Part shown: positions 17,063 to 25,255 of the stretch, piece after piece | Numbering within the stretch: position 1 is the first letter of the stretch | How the letters are laid out: each line of letters begins with the position of its first letter | Source: G963662905 sp963676725 | GTDB taxonomy: Bacteria; Bacteroidota; Bacteroidia; Bacteroidales; WRLA01 | DNA length: 64,000 bases | Assembly: GCA_963676725.1 (NCBI GenBank) | Contig: OY781463.1 | Coordinates: 2,976,001-3,040,000, forward strand | Direction: 5' to 3' | Made by a program: the position numbers and the translations under genes | Notes under the pieces: generated by a model | The model's input: the letters and a program-made list of their open reading frames with translations, nothing else | What the model was told of the DNA's origin: nothing | Database searches by the model: none

Positions 17063-18235
17063 ATGAAAAATACAATTACAAATACAGCACTCTATATTGT
17101 GTGCATATTATTTTTCTCATCTATTTCTGCTATTCAAGCAGGCACTCCTCCGAACACCTCAGCCAAAGAAAAGACGGACAGTCTCCCCTCTTGGGTTTCT
17201 GAAATGGCTTCAATAGTAAAATTTTATGGAAGCATTCGGATCAATGCCGGTGTTGCTGATAATGGTCATATGGGTGTTGCTGATAATGCAACACGCTTCG
17301 GATTTGAGGGAAGCATTCCTCTTGTTACTGATCAACCCAATGGCATTAATGTTCTTGCTGCAGCTGAATGGGGCGCTTCTTTAGTCAATCGTGATGATGT
17401 TATACGATTTTCCGGAGACCCCGGCGCAGAATTTGCCGAAGCTGGAAATGCAATTTATACACGCTTGGGCTATGTTGGGCTGGCAAAACAATGGGGTTCA
17501 ATTAGTTTTGGGAAGCAATGGTCTGTTTATTCGATGGTTGCCGGCATGACTGATCAGTTTATGGCTTTTGGTGGCGAAGCCTGTGGTCAATACAATGCAA
17601 ATACTGATGGGGGCGTTTCCGGAACAGGTCGGGCGAATCAGGCGAGCATACTCTATATAAATAAAGGGCCGCTGCACATTGGAATTCAGGGGCAATCACG
17701 AACAAATTCAACGGAAGATAAAAAAGCCTTTGACACTTATGGTGCAGCAATTACATTAAACATATCATGCTTTACGATAGGCGCAACTTACAATAAAGTT
17801 CGGGATGGCGTTATTGACCCAATGCCCGATCAAGCAAAAAAAGGCGATGAAGCTATGTGCGGGGCAATTTCCTATGAAAATGACCGACTATTTATCAGTG
17901 CTTCCTGGGCCAGGCTTTTAAAACACGAAAAAATAGCTTTGAATGATTCTACCGATTTTTATTATAATGGCAACGGCACAGAATTGTATATTAAATACAT
18001 CTTTTCAAAATCGCGTAAATGGCACGCTGCCACAGGTTTTAACTACCTAAGACCGGATAAAAACGAGGTCTTGGCTGGCGACTATGACCTTCAATATTTT
18101 GTACTTGAGGCTGCATATCAATTTAAAAAAGACAGTTACGCCTTTCTGACAACAAAAATAGAAAACAGCCATAATATTGATGGCAGCAGGAGTTCCCTAA
18201 ATGTGTTTGGAGGCGGAATACGCTTTAGTTTTTAG
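17063..18235 (+). CDS. Outer-membrane porin
   Basis: A 390-residue beta-barrel channel. It has a signal peptide (about residues 1-26, ending near AIQAG), then a periplasmic stretch and repeated amphipathic strands. The strand VKFYGSIRINAGVADNGHMG starting the barrel, GLAKQWGSISFGKQWSVYS in the middle, and the final strand ending in Phe (VFGGGIRFSF) are typical of Gram-negative general porins of the Porin_4 type. Substrate selectivity is unknown. A near-match -7 element (TATTTTTA, 17031-17038) lies just upstream. Its stop is only 6 bases from the stop of the convergent large gene, with no terminator between. Confidence 0.85.
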   Translation: MKNTITNTALYIVCILFFSSISAIQAGTPPNTSAKEKTDSLPSWVSEMASIVKFYGSIRINAGVADNGHMGVADNATRFGFEGSIPLVTDQPNGINVLAAAEWGASLVNRDDVIRFSGDPGAEFAEAGNAIYTRLGYVGLAKQWGSISFGKQWSVYSMVAGMTDQFMAFGGEACGQYNANTDGGVSGTGRANQASILYINKGPLHIGIQGQSRTNSTEDKKAFDTYGAAITLNISCFTIGATYNKVRDGVIDPMPDQAKKGDEAMCGAISYENDRLFISASWARLLKHEKIALNDSTDFYYNGNGTELYIKYIFSKSRKWHAATGFNYLRPDKNEVLAGDYDLQYFVLEAAYQFKKDSYAFLTTKIENSHNIDGSRSSLNVFGGGIRFSF

Positions 18236-18241
18236 GACTGA

Positions 18242-21115
18242 TTAGAGGCTATAGGCAGGAATTTTATAAACCATTCGATGCTTATCAACCCAGAACTCTG
18301 CGATAAACAGTTCATTTTTCGGTAGAAAAATCGAGGAACACCAATCCCCTGCATAGACACATTTGCCATCAATAGAATAAACTCTGACCTTTTCAACAAT
18401 TTCATGAGTATTTATTGCAAGGTAATTCCCATTTCTAAAAACTTGGATGGTTTTATACGTGCTGTTTTCCGATACACTATTGGTATTGAGAAATAACAAA
18501 GAGTAACGTTCATCATAGCTCCCTGTTTCGGTTTGAAATTCTATCGTTGTTAATTCTGATATTGGCATCAAAACATCATCATGAACCAAATAGACATCAG
18601 AAAAACCATCAAAATCAAGCATTTCAACTACAGAGAGCTCCATTTTCCCTTCCTTACCACAATAAATTTTCAAGGGAATGCGCACGGATTCGCCATAGTA
18701 GTAAGGCAAGCCCTGAATACAAAAACCCATTGAATTTGTCGTTTCAGGCAATCTCATACTTACCGAAAGCTCAGGATTTCCACTCATTTTCGGAGCATCA
18801 TAATAGTGATCCATTTGCCTTGAAGCATCAGCACAAAAACCAATCAGCAACTCATTATAACCAGCCTCAGGATGTTGAAATGCCAACTTTATTTTTGGGC
18901 ATTGTGTGGTATTGTTTTTAAAATAAACGGCTTCTTCGCCAGAACGCATATCATCAGTAAAGCTTACCTGAGCTGTTCCAACATTGGTACAGTAAACCAT
19001 AAATGCCTGACCAACACCTGCATAATTTGTTGGAGCATTTCCTGCCCCACCAGTACTGATAGACCCTAATTCATTTATTGCGGCATAATCACTGGTTCTG
19101 GGCCATTCCCAATCCGGGCCTTCGTCCCAAAAATAGGCTGCTCCCCATATTGAAGTTTCATTATACGATAGGAACTCCAAAATATTAATATTTGAAGGAT
19201 ATGGATTGCCTATCAGATTCCAACCACTATAGTAGTAGGATGTATTTTGAGCAACCCTGCTAACAGGAACGGTATAATTCCCTTTATTAAAAGCCGCAGC
19301 TGTAAACGTAAGAACCTGATCTTCTGTTGCCTCATTGAAACTCATTGCATAGCCCCTGCCCACTTCAAAAGCTTCAGTATTCCAGAGGGCGCTATTACGG
19401 ATATTGATCCATAGAGGACCATCACCGGATAAATCACCTTCGTCCCAAGAAAAAAAATCATCCCCTTCTGCAAGGTTCAAGGGCGGGTATAAAGCAGAAA
19501 AGGAATTACCGGTATTATCGACAGGTGTACTCATATAGTGATAAATATGCTTTTCCATTGCTATATCCACATATACATTGCCTCCCAGCGATAATGTACC
19601 TTTTTCGATAAAGGATGATCCTTCCTGCAGATAAACATCTTTCACGACCGTCAAAGTTATGCCACTGCTCAATTCGCAATAAGCATCCGGCTCTATCATT
19701 ACACTCTGGCAACTTGCATTCTGATCAATAACAGGATAAAATGTACAGCCATCCGGAATGGTTACATGATCATCCACTTTAGGCACTTCACGGTCGAACC
19801 AATTCGCAGCCGTGTGCCAGTCATCATTAACCGAGCCCTGCCAAAATCCTGGAGCGGGCCGGTCAGCCAGCATAATACCGACCAAACTGATATCGTAGGT
19901 TGTTAATTCAACTCCGCTGGTACTTTTATGCTGCAAAGAAGCAAGATAACTTTGGTTCTCAATCAGGTTTTCCGTGAGTCCCACAATACTTCCTGCCTGG
20001 ATATCGTCTTTACCTGAGATATATTGCCGCATTGAATAAACATTGGTTGATGCGCCATTATCAACATTAAGTGTGTATTCCGGCGAATCAGACACATCGC
20101 TTGCCACCATCGAAAATTGCGCATGTTGCAATAAGCTTGCCGTAGAGTCGGGCATTAAGGGTCGGTTCAATGCATCCTGATATGTGGTTAGGCTTGTTCT
20201 GGCTTCAACACCCGGATCAGAGCATTCTGAAAAAGCGGGAAAAATAGTACCTTCACTCGTACAAAGCCCCATGGCAAAGAGGTTTGAATTCATGGTCTCT
20301 AGGCTAGAAGAATTAGCATAATGAACAACACGAAACCTGTAATCACCTGCCGGGACATATTCGAGCAAGCCCACAAGCATCGCCAGTCCCTCATCCTGAT
20401 TTCCGGAAATAGTTCGCGAAACGACCTTACCAAAATCAGTCCACACATATTCACCAACCTTATAGTACTGAAGCTTCCATGAACCTACATGATCACCACC
20501 TGTACTTGCCTGGGCATTAATCGTTGAAGAAATATAAATACTTCCAGCATAAGGCAGACTAATATAATCGGTTGTAAGACCGGGGATTTCATCCCACTGA
20601 TCCTGGGTTGTTGCTACCGGACCTGTAATCTGGCAAAAACTATATGGAAGATCTTCCCCGCCTGCTGATCGCAAACCGATTGCTACCACATTGGCCCGCA
20701 CCGTATTATTTTTATTATTTACCGAAGTCTTATGCTGCAAACTATAGGTTTGCATTCCGCTTTGGCTACTGACATCAAAAACATGAATCAAACCACCCAG
20801 CCCTTTATCACCACCTGCTGCACGCTGCAATCGACGGATAATTTCATTGCTATATTCTGATTCTGAAGAATTGGTTAAACGCAAAATAGACTGACGGGCA
20901 TTATCACCACCACTGGCAATACTCACTTCAAAGGATGACAAAACCAGCACAGCATCCTGACCCGTAACATCTAAAGGCGAACTAACTACGGCATCCAAAT
21001 AGGTGTCTTTGGAAACTGTAGTGCTTTCGCCCTTACCCGATGCAGACGGCAAATGATCGGCAAATACGCCAGAAAAAATAAACAATATTATCAATATGCA
21101 TATCAGTTTCTTCAT
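18242..21115 (-). CDS. Very large secreted protein, probable surface/adhesin type
   Basis: A 957-residue exported protein. I start at MKKLICILIILFIF (21115), which gives a clean signal peptide ending at GVFAD; the frame is open to 21187 but that extension is not signal-like. The first 430 residues look like a repeated beta domain (two copies of a pattern such as SILRLTNSSESEYSNE ... LQHKTSV and TASLLQHAQFSMVASDVSDSPEY ... LQHKSTS). FWQGSVNDDWHTAANW with VTIPDG then opens a beta-helix-like section common in Bacteroidota surface proteins. The last about 70 residues (VRVYSIDGKCVYAGDW and on) resemble a T9SS tail, but YPNP and the terminal Lys-rich end are missing. Function unknown. A -7 match at 21246-21253 leaves a leader of about 126 nt. 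Confidence 0.75.
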   Translation of the reverse strand: MKKLICILIILFIFSGVFADHLPSASGKGESTTVSKDTYLDAVVSSPLDVTGQDAVLVLSSFEVSIASGGDNARQSILRLTNSSESEYSNEIIRRLQRAAGGDKGLGGLIHVFDVSSQSGMQTYSLQHKTSVNNKNNTVRANVVAIGLRSAGGEDLPYSFCQITGPVATTQDQWDEIPGLTTDYISLPYAGSIYISSTINAQASTGGDHVGSWKLQYYKVGEYVWTDFGKVVSRTISGNQDEGLAMLVGLLEYVPAGDYRFRVVHYANSSSLETMNSNLFAMGLCTSEGTIFPAFSECSDPGVEARTSLTTYQDALNRPLMPDSTASLLQHAQFSMVASDVSDSPEYTLNVDNGASTNVYSMRQYISGKDDIQAGSIVGLTENLIENQSYLASLQHKSTSGVELTTYDISLVGIMLADRPAPGFWQGSVNDDWHTAANWFDREVPKVDDHVTIPDGCTFYPVIDQNASCQSVMIEPDAYCELSSGITLTVVKDVYLQEGSSFIEKGTLSLGGNVYVDIAMEKHIYHYMSTPVDNTGNSFSALYPPLNLAEGDDFFSWDEGDLSGDGPLWINIRNSALWNTEAFEVGRGYAMSFNEATEDQVLTFTAAAFNKGNYTVPVSRVAQNTSYYYSGWNLIGNPYPSNINILEFLSYNETSIWGAAYFWDEGPDWEWPRTSDYAAINELGSISTGGAGNAPTNYAGVGQAFMVYCTNVGTAQVSFTDDMRSGEEAVYFKNNTTQCPKIKLAFQHPEAGYNELLIGFCADASRQMDHYYDAPKMSGNPELSVSMRLPETTNSMGFCIQGLPYYYGESVRIPLKIYCGKEGKMELSVVEMLDFDGFSDVYLVHDDVLMPISELTTIEFQTETGSYDERYSLLFLNTNSVSENSTYKTIQVFRNGNYLAINTHEIVEKVRVYSIDGKCVYAGDWCSSIFLPKNELFIAEFWVDKHRMVYKIPAYSL

Positions 21116-21245
21116 TCTAAAACCCCCAATTTGCTCTTTAAATAAACTGATTGCTTTGGTCAGCAGTACCAAAAGTAAGTTACACAAGCGAAAAACTTAT
21201 TTTTGAGGAGCCCTATTATCATAGGGCAGAATACCTTCTACCGAT

Positions 21246-21253
21246 TCAAATAT
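21246..21253 (-). promoter_or_regulatory. -7 element of the large secreted protein gene
   Basis: TATATTTG on the minus strand, exact TAnnTTTG. The rest of the 21116-21477 spacer is AT-rich and shows nothing else I can name. Confidence 0.45.
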
Positions 21254-21477
21254 ACAACAAAGCATTTCATTAGGAATATTTTTTCTGAATAAAGATCATA
21301 AATGTTCAAAAAACCTGTTAACTATTGATTTACAATATTTTAATAATTATCCAATATTTGGAAAGACATGCATCGATTGGACTTTTTTCAAATTCAAATT
21401 ATCATTAAAGAAACGTCCAATAAACTGAATAACAATATTAAAGTAAATATCTATCGCCAGTCAGAAAAATTCCAAAA

Positions 21478-21513
21478 AACAAAAAATGGCCCTAAAGATT
21501 TTTTAGAGCCATT
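21478..21513 (-). terminator. Terminator of the idh-HD operon
   Basis: AATGGC(C)CTAAA and TTTAGAGCCATT arms with T-rich minus-strand 3' end, about 23 bases past the stop at 21536. Confidence 0.75.
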
Positions 21514-21535
21514 ATTATAATAGAAAATAGTTATA

Positions 21536-22087
21536 TTATACTTTTAAACGATCCTTAAACGGAAGGAATGTCATAAAATCAGCATGATGAACCACATAAG
21601 CTTCGGTTGTACGTTTTACCATATTTCCTTCACCGGCATGTGTTGCAATAATATGGCATACTTCTGCAGGCACATTGCATTCTTCAGCAAGGCTAACGCC
21701 CGAAAAAGGATGACGCAGATATTTCCCATAATTGCCCTGAATGGCTTTTCCGTTCTCATCGAGTACATATTCTAGAAGTTTCCCAACATCAGCAAGGATA
21801 GCTCCAGCAATCAGGACATCCATATCTACCGTAAGTTCACCACGGTACATCTCATTTATTTTTTGTCCCGCATCTCGGGCAATATGCACAACAGAGCGCT
21901 TATGATCCATGAAAGTAACCTTCAGGTCTGGACCACATAAAAGTGTAAAAGGAATCCTATTAAGATCGTCTCCGTTAAGAACGCTGCGTTCTAGAGCAAG
22001 CTCCCAGGTTTTTGCTGTCTTTTCGCGAAGATCGTTGTTATCAATCCATTCCAGCTCGGGCCAGAGTTCCAATACGTCTTTATTCAT
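21536..22087 (-). CDS. HD-like domain protein with altered HD pair
   Basis: A 183-residue cytosolic protein resembling metal-dependent HD phosphohydrolases. An upstream His (DHKRSVVHIARDAG) and the later HPFSGVSLAEE, IIATHAGEG and HHADF stretches match the HD fold. The signature that normally reads HDIGK or HDVGK is here ADVGKLLEY, so the metal-binding His of the HD pair is an Ala. The protein may therefore bind metal differently, be inactive, or be a regulatory sensor. It starts 8 bases after the isocitrate-dehydrogenase-like gene ends and shares its terminator, so the two are surely co-transcribed. The substrate is unknown. Confidence 0.7.
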   Translation of the reverse strand: MNKDVLELWPELEWIDNNDLREKTAKTWELALERSVLNGDDLNRIPFTLLCGPDLKVTFMDHKRSVVHIARDAGQKINEMYRGELTVDMDVLIAGAILADVGKLLEYVLDENGKAIQGNYGKYLRHPFSGVSLAEECNVPAEVCHIIATHAGEGNMVKRTTEAYVVHHADFMTFLPFKDRLKV

Positions 22088-22095
22088 AATACCCC

Positions 22096-23292
22096 CTATA
22101 ATTTTGCAATAATAGCATCGGCCATTTGCTTGGTGCTAGCAGCTCCTTTTTCAACAACATCTGCACGTCCGCTCATTTTCATCATATCATAGGTACGTGT
22201 TTTACCCTCCAGAATCACTTCTGCAACAGCTTTGCGAATTTTAGTAGCCAAGGTTTGCTCATCAATAAAATCAAGCATCATACATGCTGATTCGACCATA
22301 GCGATTGGGTTAACAATCGACACAGGATAATCAGCATATTTAGGTGCAGAACCGTGAGTAGGTTCAAAAACCCCAATGCCACTTTCCGGATTGTATTGTG
22401 CAGAACAAGCAAAACCAAGTCCTCCAATAAGGCCCGCAAAACCATCAGAAACGATATCACCAAACATATTACCGGCAACAATAACACCATAATTTTCAGG
22501 ATTTTTAGTTAGCCACATCATTTGTGCATCGATATTTGTGTTCCAGAGTTCGATTTGTGGGAAATCCGCTTTTTGGATCTGTTGGGCCATTTTATACATC
22601 ATGCCCGATGTTTCACGGATAACATTAGGTTTTTCACAAACCGTTACCGATTTATAGCCATATTTATTAGCATGTTCAAAAGCAGCACGAAGGATGCGCT
22701 CTGTTGCTTTTTTCGTAAAAATACGTGTGGAAATACTCAGTTCTTCACAAGGCACATTTCCAAAATTCTTCACAAATTTCGGATGTGTCATAAGTGCATC
22801 ATACACCTTTTTTTCCGGGTTCGACCATTCAACACCACCGTAAAGGCCCTCAGTATTCTGACGGAAAATGGCGACATCCACAGCAGGTTCTTCAATTGCA
22901 TTACCGATGCCACGACGAATAAAATTCAAAGGATTACCTTTATAAGTACGGCAGGGGCGCAAGCAGATATCTAGGTTAAAATGCTGACGCAGGCCAACAA
23001 TAGGACTGGAATACACCAATTTTTTTTCCTTTAATTCAGGAGACAACTCATCAAAAGCAGCATCTTTTGGTTTGGATGTAATGGCTCCAAAAAGAGCTAC
23101 CTTATGCTTTTCAAGCAAGTCGATGGTGCGTTGTGGTAGAGGATTACCTTCTTTACACCAAAATTCCCAGCCAATATCACCTTCAATGTAATCGCCTTCA
23201 AAACCCGCAGCATCAAGCACACGGATAGTTTCTTCAAGGACTACTCTTCCAATGCCATCACCGGGCATACTAACAATTGTTCTTTTTGCCAT
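22096..23292 (-). CDS. Isocitrate/isopropylmalate dehydrogenase family enzyme
   Basis: A 398-residue NAD(P)-dependent beta-decarboxylating dehydrogenase. Features are the N-terminal SMPGDGIGRVV, the substrate-loop region VAIFRQNTEGLYGGVEW, CEKPNVIRETSGM (catalytic Lys region), the metal-binding Asp cluster NTNIDAQMMWL with GNMFGDIVSDGFAGLIGGLG, and HGSAPKYADY. NTEG favours isocitrate-type over isopropylmalate-type enzymes. The Lys-Tyr in APKY is at the position that gives NADP preference in E. coli ICDH; both points are inference. With the aconitase-family gene and citrate lyase, an isocitrate role is plausible. It leads an operon with the HD-like gene; -7 match at 23356-23363. Confidence 0.85.
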   Translation of the reverse strand: MAKRTIVSMPGDGIGRVVLEETIRVLDAAGFEGDYIEGDIGWEFWCKEGNPLPQRTIDLLEKHKVALFGAITSKPKDAAFDELSPELKEKKLVYSSPIVGLRQHFNLDICLRPCRTYKGNPLNFIRRGIGNAIEEPAVDVAIFRQNTEGLYGGVEWSNPEKKVYDALMTHPKFVKNFGNVPCEELSISTRIFTKKATERILRAAFEHANKYGYKSVTVCEKPNVIRETSGMMYKMAQQIQKADFPQIELWNTNIDAQMMWLTKNPENYGVIVAGNMFGDIVSDGFAGLIGGLGFACSAQYNPESGIGVFEPTHGSAPKYADYPVSIVNPIAMVESACMMLDFIDEQTLATKIRKAVAEVILEGKTRTYDMMKMSGRADVVEKGAASTKQMADAIIAKL

Positions 23293-23355
23293 GATTCAGA
23301 ATTTAACAGTTCTATTTAATTGTTTTATTGAAATATTCTTAACAAATAAAGGCAT

Positions 23356-23363
23356 CAAATATA
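23356..23363 (-). promoter_or_regulatory. -7 element of the idh-HD operon
   Basis: TATATTTG on the minus strand, exact TAnnTTTG, about 60 bases before the ATG at 23292. Confidence 0.5.
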
Positions 23364-23492
23364 CAAAGCCCCACGACATTCCCTACAATTAATCAAAATT
23401 TAAATTCAGTAAAGATTAGGGATAATATCTGTTTTCATAAGCTCCCTTCTTTTTAGCTGTGCATGAAAACAACTTTTTTATAAGAATTATAG

Positions 23493-23500
23493 TATTTTTG
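23493..23500 (+). promoter_or_regulatory. -7 element of the CCA-adding enzyme gene (near-leaderless)
   Basis: TATTTTTG, exact TAnnTTTG. It ends only 7 bases before the ATG at 23508, so the transcript should begin at or within a few bases of the start codon. Confidence 0.6.
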
Positions 23501-23507
23501 CCGCGAA

Positions 23508-24932
23508 ATGATGAACCTATCCCATAAGTTAACACATCCGGTATTTCAAATCGTATCTGATCTCTGCGAAAAGCACAGTATTGAAGCGTATGTTATCGGG
23601 GGCTTTGTGCGCGATTTAGTGATTGACCGCCAAAGCAAAGATATTGATATAGTAACAACAGGAAGTGGCTTGGAACTCGCCGGAATGGTTGCAAAAGCCT
23701 ATGGCAAAGGGATTAAAGTACATTATTTTAAAAATTTTGGTACAGCACAAATCCGTTTTCCCAATGCAGATGATTGGGATATTGAATTTGTAGGTGCCCG
23801 AAAAGAATCCTATAATCGTCATTCCAGAAAGCCTATTGTAGAAGACGGAACCCTTGAAGACGATCAAAAACGCCGCGATTTTACTATTAATGCCTTGGCT
23901 TTAAGCCTGATGCCGGAGAATTTCGGAAGCATGGTTGACCCATTTAACGGCCTTAAAGATATTGAACAAAAAATAATCCGCACACCCCTTGATCCAATGA
24001 TCACTTTTTCCGATGATCCATTACGAATGATGCGCGCCATTCGATTTGCTACACAATTGGATTTTACTATCGAGGATAAAACTTATGAGGGTATACGCAA
24101 AAACACAGAGCGGCTATCCATCGTTTCCATGGAGCGAGTTTCTGATGAACTAAATAAAATAATGATGGCAAAAAAGCCATCGAGGGGATTCCGGTTATTA
24201 CGCAGCACAGGACTGCTCACACTTATACTTCCTGAATTGGAAAATCTCGCCGGGATAGAAACAAGAGGCAAAAAAGCACATAAAGATAATTTTAAACACA
24301 CCCTTGAAGTGCTCGATAATATTGCCCCAAACACAAATAATCTTTGGTTAAGATGGGCAGCTCTTTTGCATGATATTGCAAAGCCGGAAACAAAACGCTT
24401 TGACCCAAAACAAGGATGGACTTTTCATGGCCATGAAGTTTTAGGGGCACGTGCCGTAAAAAAAATATTCCGTAAGTTGAAACTTCCCCAAAACGAAAAA
24501 ATGAAGTATGTGGAAAAACTCGTTTTGCTCCACCTGCGTCCTATTGCTTTAATTGAAGATTATGTTACCGATTCTGCTGTCAGGCGTCTTTTGTTTGAAG
24601 CCAGCAACGATATTGAAGACCTGATGACACTGGCCGAAGCCGATATCACATCAAAAAACCATGAAAAAGTCAGGCGCTTTAAAAGCAATTTCAAGCAGGT
24701 AAAACAAAAACTGATTGAAGTTGAGGAAAAAGACAGGCTAAGAAACTGGCAACCACCTATTAGCGGGGAAATGATCATGGAAATTTTTGATATTAAGCCT
24801 TCACAGGAAGTAGGCATTATCAAAAACACAATACGCGAAGCAATACTCGATTGCAAAATTGATAATACCTATGAGGACGCGTATCAGGTAATGCTCAAGA
24901 AAGCGGAAGAACTGGGACTAAAACCCGTATAA
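23508..24932 (+). CDS. cca: CCA tRNA nucleotidyltransferase with HD domain
   Basis: A 474-residue class II nucleotidyltransferase that adds or repairs the 3' CCA end of tRNAs, using CTP and ATP without a template. The head has YVIGGFVRDLVI (residues 28-39) and DIDIV (45-49), the metal-binding DxD of the polymerase active site. DQKRRDFTINALAL and DPFNGLKDI follow, then DDPLRMMRAIRFATQL. The C-terminal half contains an intact HD motif (WAALLHDIAKPET). The start MMNLSHKLTHPVF matches the usual N-terminus of this group, although almost no leader is left after the promoter. The family also includes poly(A) polymerases, but CCA addition is by far the more likely function. Confidence 0.95.
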   Translation: MMNLSHKLTHPVFQIVSDLCEKHSIEAYVIGGFVRDLVIDRQSKDIDIVTTGSGLELAGMVAKAYGKGIKVHYFKNFGTAQIRFPNADDWDIEFVGARKESYNRHSRKPIVEDGTLEDDQKRRDFTINALALSLMPENFGSMVDPFNGLKDIEQKIIRTPLDPMITFSDDPLRMMRAIRFATQLDFTIEDKTYEGIRKNTERLSIVSMERVSDELNKIMMAKKPSRGFRLLRSTGLLTLILPELENLAGIETRGKKAHKDNFKHTLEVLDNIAPNTNNLWLRWAALLHDIAKPETKRFDPKQGWTFHGHEVLGARAVKKIFRKLKLPQNEKMKYVEKLVLLHLRPIALIEDYVTDSAVRRLLFEASNDIEDLMTLAEADITSKNHEKVRRFKSNFKQVKQKLIEVEEKDRLRNWQPPISGEMIMEIFDIKPSQEVGIIKNTIREAILDCKIDNTYEDAYQVMLKKAEELGLKPV

Positions 24933-25184
24933 AAGTCAGCCCAAAGGACAAGCATTAGGGCTAATTTATGTGCTATTTTCTCTTACTGTCTTAAGCCGAA
25001 TGTTTCATCAACTCATTTGAGCATGGGCGCATCCTACTTCCTTTTGAATTATTGTAGGCAATTTATTGGTGCAACTTGTAAATTGCAGTTTTCGATGCTG
25101 CTTTAAACTTGCAAGTCACTTGTAATCACGCTATTTAAGCCATATGACAAATAAACCTAAGGAAGAATCAAAACTTCAATCCAT
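24933..25184. other. Intergenic spacer without visible gene
   Basis: Together with the terminator that follows, this makes a 320-base gap between the convergent cca and LruC genes. It contains scattered CTTGCAAGT/ACTTGTAA-like short repeats near 25071-25125, but no gene or clear regulatory site. Confidence 0.4.
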
Positions 25185-25214
25185 AAAAAAAGCCGTCCTA
25201 AACAGACGGCTTTT
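25185..25214 (-). terminator. Terminator of the LruC lipoprotein gene
   Basis: AGCCGTC and GACGGCT arms, 7-base loop, then T7 on the minus strand, about 40 bases past the stop at 25256. Confidence 0.85.
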
Positions 25215-25255
25215 CGCTTATTTTATTCGTATCAACCGATACGTGAATATTTCAT

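Noticed and set aside
22522..22974. 150-residue antisense frame over the isocitrate-dehydrogenase-like gene
   Set aside because: Phe/Ile/Cys-rich shadow translation without motifs.
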